A DNA stretch of 64,000 bases from Kiritimatiellia bacterium (lineage in GTDB: Bacteria > Verrucomicrobiota > Kiritimatiellia > UBA8416 > JABMPJ01): assembly GCA_030745755.1 (NCBI GenBank), contig JASLOA010000041.1, positions 70,515 to 134,514 on the forward strand. The letters run 5' to 3'. Under the pieces are notes generated by a model. The model worked only from the letters and a program-made list of their open reading frames with translations. It was not told where the DNA came from and did no database searches. Below, one piece after another: positions 62,079 to 64,000 of this stretch; position 1 is the stretch's first letter, and each line of letters opens with the position of its first letter. The translations under genes were made by a program, and so were the position numbers.

Positions 62079-62893
62079 CTATCTTCGCCATAGCCATGCT
62101 GGGATTGGGACTCTTCCTGGTGCTTTACACCATCGCGTTTCTGTTACGTCCGGCGGCAGATGGAACGGGCACGAAGAAGGACTCCCTGGGCTGCGGGTTT
62201 GTATTCCTGGCCGGGCTTGTGTGGAGCCTCGCTCTGACGAGCTACCTTGGCGACCGTGGTGCCGGATTCCGCCTGGGCTTTGGGGGCGCACTGATTCTGC
62301 CCGCACTGGTGGCGATCTTTCGTCCGGGACGAAAGCGGATTGTGCATGCGGCAGTTCTGTTCGTGGTGGCTGTGATACTGGCGTCGTCGGCTTCTCCCAA
62401 GTTGAAGAAGCGCATTCGGCCTGATGCGGCCCTGACACGCTTGGAGGAGATGCGCAGTGCTGAGCAGGATGTGAGTGCCCGCGTCGAGAAAGCGCGGCTA
62501 TTGGCGAAGGAGCTCGAAGCGGACAGGGCCACGTTGGCGCGTGAGGTGAAATCCAGAGGCGTGGCTGACTTTGAGGCGGCGGCGAAGGATCCGGACCTGA
62601 TGCGCCTGTTGAAGGAGCTGGCGGAGATTGACCGCTTGCAGGCCCTGACGCGTGGAAAACTGGAGTATGATCGCGCCGCGTCTGAGCGGATTGCATCCGC
62701 TATTCGACGCGTAGAGCGTCTTGAGAGAGCAGGTGAGTTAACCGGTGAGAGCGTGTCGCGCACGGAGCTGAACGCCATTATCGAAGAGGCGAGGAACCCG
62801 GCAGATGTGGGAATTCCCAGTTCTGTGGAAACCCACTTGGAGCGGACTCGCCTGGAGACGCTGTTTGACGATGTGACGGGGCAAGGGAACTAG
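62075..62893 (+). CDS. Membrane protein with three helices and cytosolic/periplasmic coiled coil
   Basis: The 272-residue protein has hydrophobic helices at about 3-24, 40-58 and 68-105, then a coiled-coil region (about 115-240) rich in Arg, Glu and Ala (TRLEEMRSAEQDVSARVEKARLL). It overlaps the previous gene as ATGA, so the pair is translationally coupled and may form one complex. Not recognised. Confidence 0.65.
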   Translation: MTIFAIAMLGLGLFLVLYTIAFLLRPAADGTGTKKDSLGCGFVFLAGLVWSLALTSYLGDRGAGFRLGFGGALILPALVAIFRPGRKRIVHAAVLFVVAVILASSASPKLKKRIRPDAALTRLEEMRSAEQDVSARVEKARLLAKELEADRATLAREVKSRGVADFEAAAKDPDLMRLLKELAEIDRLQALTRGKLEYDRAASERIASAIRRVERLERAGELTGESVSRTELNAIIEEARNPADVGIPSSVETHLERTRLETLFDDVTGQGN

Positions 62894-62942
62894 AGGGCGG
62901 CTCACGGAGAAATCGGTGGCCTGTCTGGCAGGAGAAGATGAT

Positions 62943-63263
62943 ATGAAGGTGCTGGGGTGTACACTCTTGATTGCGGTCGGCGTTATGGCCGCGGGATGCG
63001 GCGGCATTGATAAGCGCGACGTTTATCGTATTGCCCGTGACCACGTTGAGCAGCAGGCGGGCAAGGGCGTGAAGGTGAGTTCACGGGATGAAGCCCTGTT
63101 TGCCATCGGCAAGAGTGCCGCACGCGTCGATGTGGACTACAATCGAGAATTTCCTGACCCGGTGGAAGGGATCATGACGGTCTGGTGCAAACGCGTCCGC
63201 ATGCGATGGGAGTTCGAACGATCGATCGATAGTCGCAGCGCAGGAACACCGACACAGCCGTAG
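62943..63263 (+). CDS. Small lipoprotein
   Basis: The ATG at 62943, preceded by GGAGAAG, starts a 106-residue protein with a lipoprotein signal (VLGCTLLIAVGVMAAGC; lipobox MAAGC). The mature part is short and hydrophilic, with two conserved-looking aromatic strands near the end (VEGIMTVWCKRVRMRWEF). No family recognised. It is the third gene of the plus-strand group 61341-63263. Confidence 0.7.
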   Translation: MKVLGCTLLIAVGVMAAGCGGIDKRDVYRIARDHVEQQAGKGVKVSSRDEALFAIGKSAARVDVDYNREFPDPVEGIMTVWCKRVRMRWEFERSIDSRSAGTPTQP

Positions 63264-63270
63264 CGATCGG

Positions 63271-63474
63271 CTAGGCGCGCATCTTTTTCTGCTTGGCCAG
63301 CGCGATATCGACATGGTGACGCTTGACGTAGCCGCGGCTTACAAGAATCTGCCCGAGCATGCGGCTGTCCGATCCTTGAATCTGCAAGGCCTCTTCAAGC
63401 TCATCGGCTGACAGAGAGCCCTGTTCGACAAGAATTTCGCCAAGGCGCATGATCTCGTTGTCGGATTCATTCAT
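63271..63474 (-). CDS. Standalone MshEN / GspE N-terminal-like domain protein
   Basis: The 67-residue protein consists of one MshEN-type module: LGEILVEQGSLSADELEEALQIQ followed by LGQILVSRGYVKRHHVDIALAKQ, the pattern of the N-terminal domain of type II secretion/type IV pilus ATPases that can bind cyclic di-GMP. Here it is a free-standing domain with no ATPase. GGGGGAAGC lies before the ATG. It follows a 59-codon gene by 14 bases. Confidence 0.75.
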   Translation of the reverse strand: MNESDNEIMRLGEILVEQGSLSADELEEALQIQGSDSRMLGQILVSRGYVKRHHVDIALAKQKKMRA

Positions 63475-63488
63475 TGCTTCCCCCTACC

Positions 63489-63668
63489 TCACTCCTCAAC
63501 ATTCATGAACCGATTGCTCTGGTTGATCGCATCTTGGAGAGCGCGCTTGACGCGTCGCTCATCCATGGCGCTGTGGCCGCTCAGGAATGTGACGGTTTGA
63601 CGGCAGATCAGTGTCAGGCGATTGATGAGCTGTCGCGCGCCGATGAGTTCCTGCTTATCCGTCTCCAC
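63489..63668 (-). CDS. Small helical protein, 59 residues, GTG start
   Basis: A frame from GTG at 63668 to TGA at 63489 is preceded by AAGGAG with 6 bases spacing. The product (starting METDKQELIGARQLINRLTL) is charged and helical, with no membrane segment. It ends 14 bases before the MshEN gene, so the two look like a small operon. The overlapping plus-strand frame (63474-63734) starts with TTG, lacks a ribosome binding site, and is taken as its shadow. Not recognised. Confidence 0.6.
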   Translation of the reverse strand: METDKQELIGARQLINRLTLICRQTVTFLSGHSAMDERRVKRALQDAINQSNRFMNVEE

Positions 63669-63765
63669 AAACGTCTCCTTCGTAATAGGTATATGGTACT
63701 ATCATCGCCCCTTGCCCGGTTCAAGTCAAAATGACCGAAATCCGCGGATGGTGGGTCCATCCTGC

Positions 63766-64000
63766 CTAGTCGAGTTTCTCCCGCTTGCGCTCAAGCATGA
63801 TCCGCCGCACGGCAAGAACGATGATGATAATTGCGGTCATGGCAATCGGGACTGAGCGATGCACCGCCCCGAGCCAACCGAAGAGCGTGTCGTAGGCAAA
63901 AACCCAGCACACGGTCGCCGAGAGCGTCCCCACGGCAACGGTAGCCATCGTTATCCAGGGGCGGAGCCCCAACAGGTAGCCCAGCACGGATCCTGCTATC
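63766..64000 (-). CDS. Membrane protein, N-terminus outside the window
   Basis: The frame is open to the right edge; the first visible residues (IAGSVLGYLLGLRPW) look like the middle of a membrane helix, so the true start is beyond the window. Two further helices follow (about ITMATVAVGTLSATVCWVFAY and VPIAMTAIIIIVLAV) and a basic end (RRIMLERKREKLD). The family cannot be named from this part. The 97 bases between this and the 59-codon gene hold only its leader. Confidence 0.6.
   Translation of the reverse strand, partial: IAGSVLGYLLGLRPWITMATVAVGTLSATVCWVFAYDTLFGWLGAVHRSVPIAMTAIIIIVLAVRRIMLERKREKLD

Noticed and set aside
63474-63734. 86-codon plus-strand frame
   Set aside because: Starts with TTG without ribosome binding site and overlaps the well-supported 59-codon minus-strand gene.

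Overview
This 64-kb window is a piece of a GC-rich bacterial chromosome from a strict or fermentative anaerobe. It carries pyruvate:ferredoxin oxidoreductase, a complete Rnf complex, a V/A-type ATPase of the chlamydial/spirochaetal layout (with a DUF2764 protein in the operon), formate-THF ligase plus FolD, and an anaerobic sulfatase-maturase-like radical SAM protein. With the TPR-ExbB-ExbD-TonB-like cassette, several envelope proteins and many palindromic intergenic elements, this fits the PVC superphylum, perhaps a Kiritimatiellota-like lineage. That placement is an inference from gene content, about even odds at phylum level.

Layout. 1-2.5 kb: the end of a STAS-domain gene, a DUF1638 gene, and a REP-associated HUH (Y1) transposase gene flanked by palindromic REP-like sequences. 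2.5-19.8 kb, all on the minus strand: read in transcription order, class II aldolase, PFOR (nifJ), V/A-ATPase (E, DUF2764, A, B, D, I, K) and rnfABCDGE. Together these could convert glycolytic pyruvate into reduced ferredoxin, an ion gradient and ATP. The K-ring subunit carries residues of the Na+-binding type, so the coupling ion is probably sodium. 19.9-25 kb: a zinc-ribbon protein, a membrane protein, a glutaredoxin-like protein, a glycosyltransferase-PAP2 phosphatase fusion and HemW; the last three lie between two inverted copies of a ~170-bp palindromic element. 25-45 kb, plus strand: ribosomal protein S1 with a long acidic tail, TyrS, UvrA, a TPR/ExbB/ExbD/TonB-like set, hisDCBA, a ComEC core protein, a C-terminal processing protease, TsaD and a kinase-like PAS protein without ATPase domain. 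45-52.5 kb: FolD and Fhs (minus), adenosine deaminase, a HEAT/zinc-finger/PD-(D/E)XK nuclease-like protein, an FmdB-type zinc ribbon and the radical SAM maturase. 52.5-64 kb: mostly unrecognised envelope proteins (coiled coils with single membrane anchors, lipoproteins, a LysM protein) around a minus-strand group encoding an NSS Na+ symporter, a DUF1573 protein, a thioredoxin/CcdA fusion and two small membrane proteins. Two genes of only 58 and 59 codons (56742-56918 and 63489-63668, both minus) have good ribosome binding sites.

The most unusual content is in the mobile and repetitive DNA: a double-domain REP transposase whose HUH histidines and catalytic tyrosine appear to sit in opposite halves, REP palindromes in both orientations around it, and several palindromic elements whose terminal repeats supply the stop codon of the adjacent gene. 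I saw no tRNA, rRNA or CRISPR array. The only gene-free stretch over 300 bases is 24835-25216, which holds one of the palindromic elements and the S1 leader.
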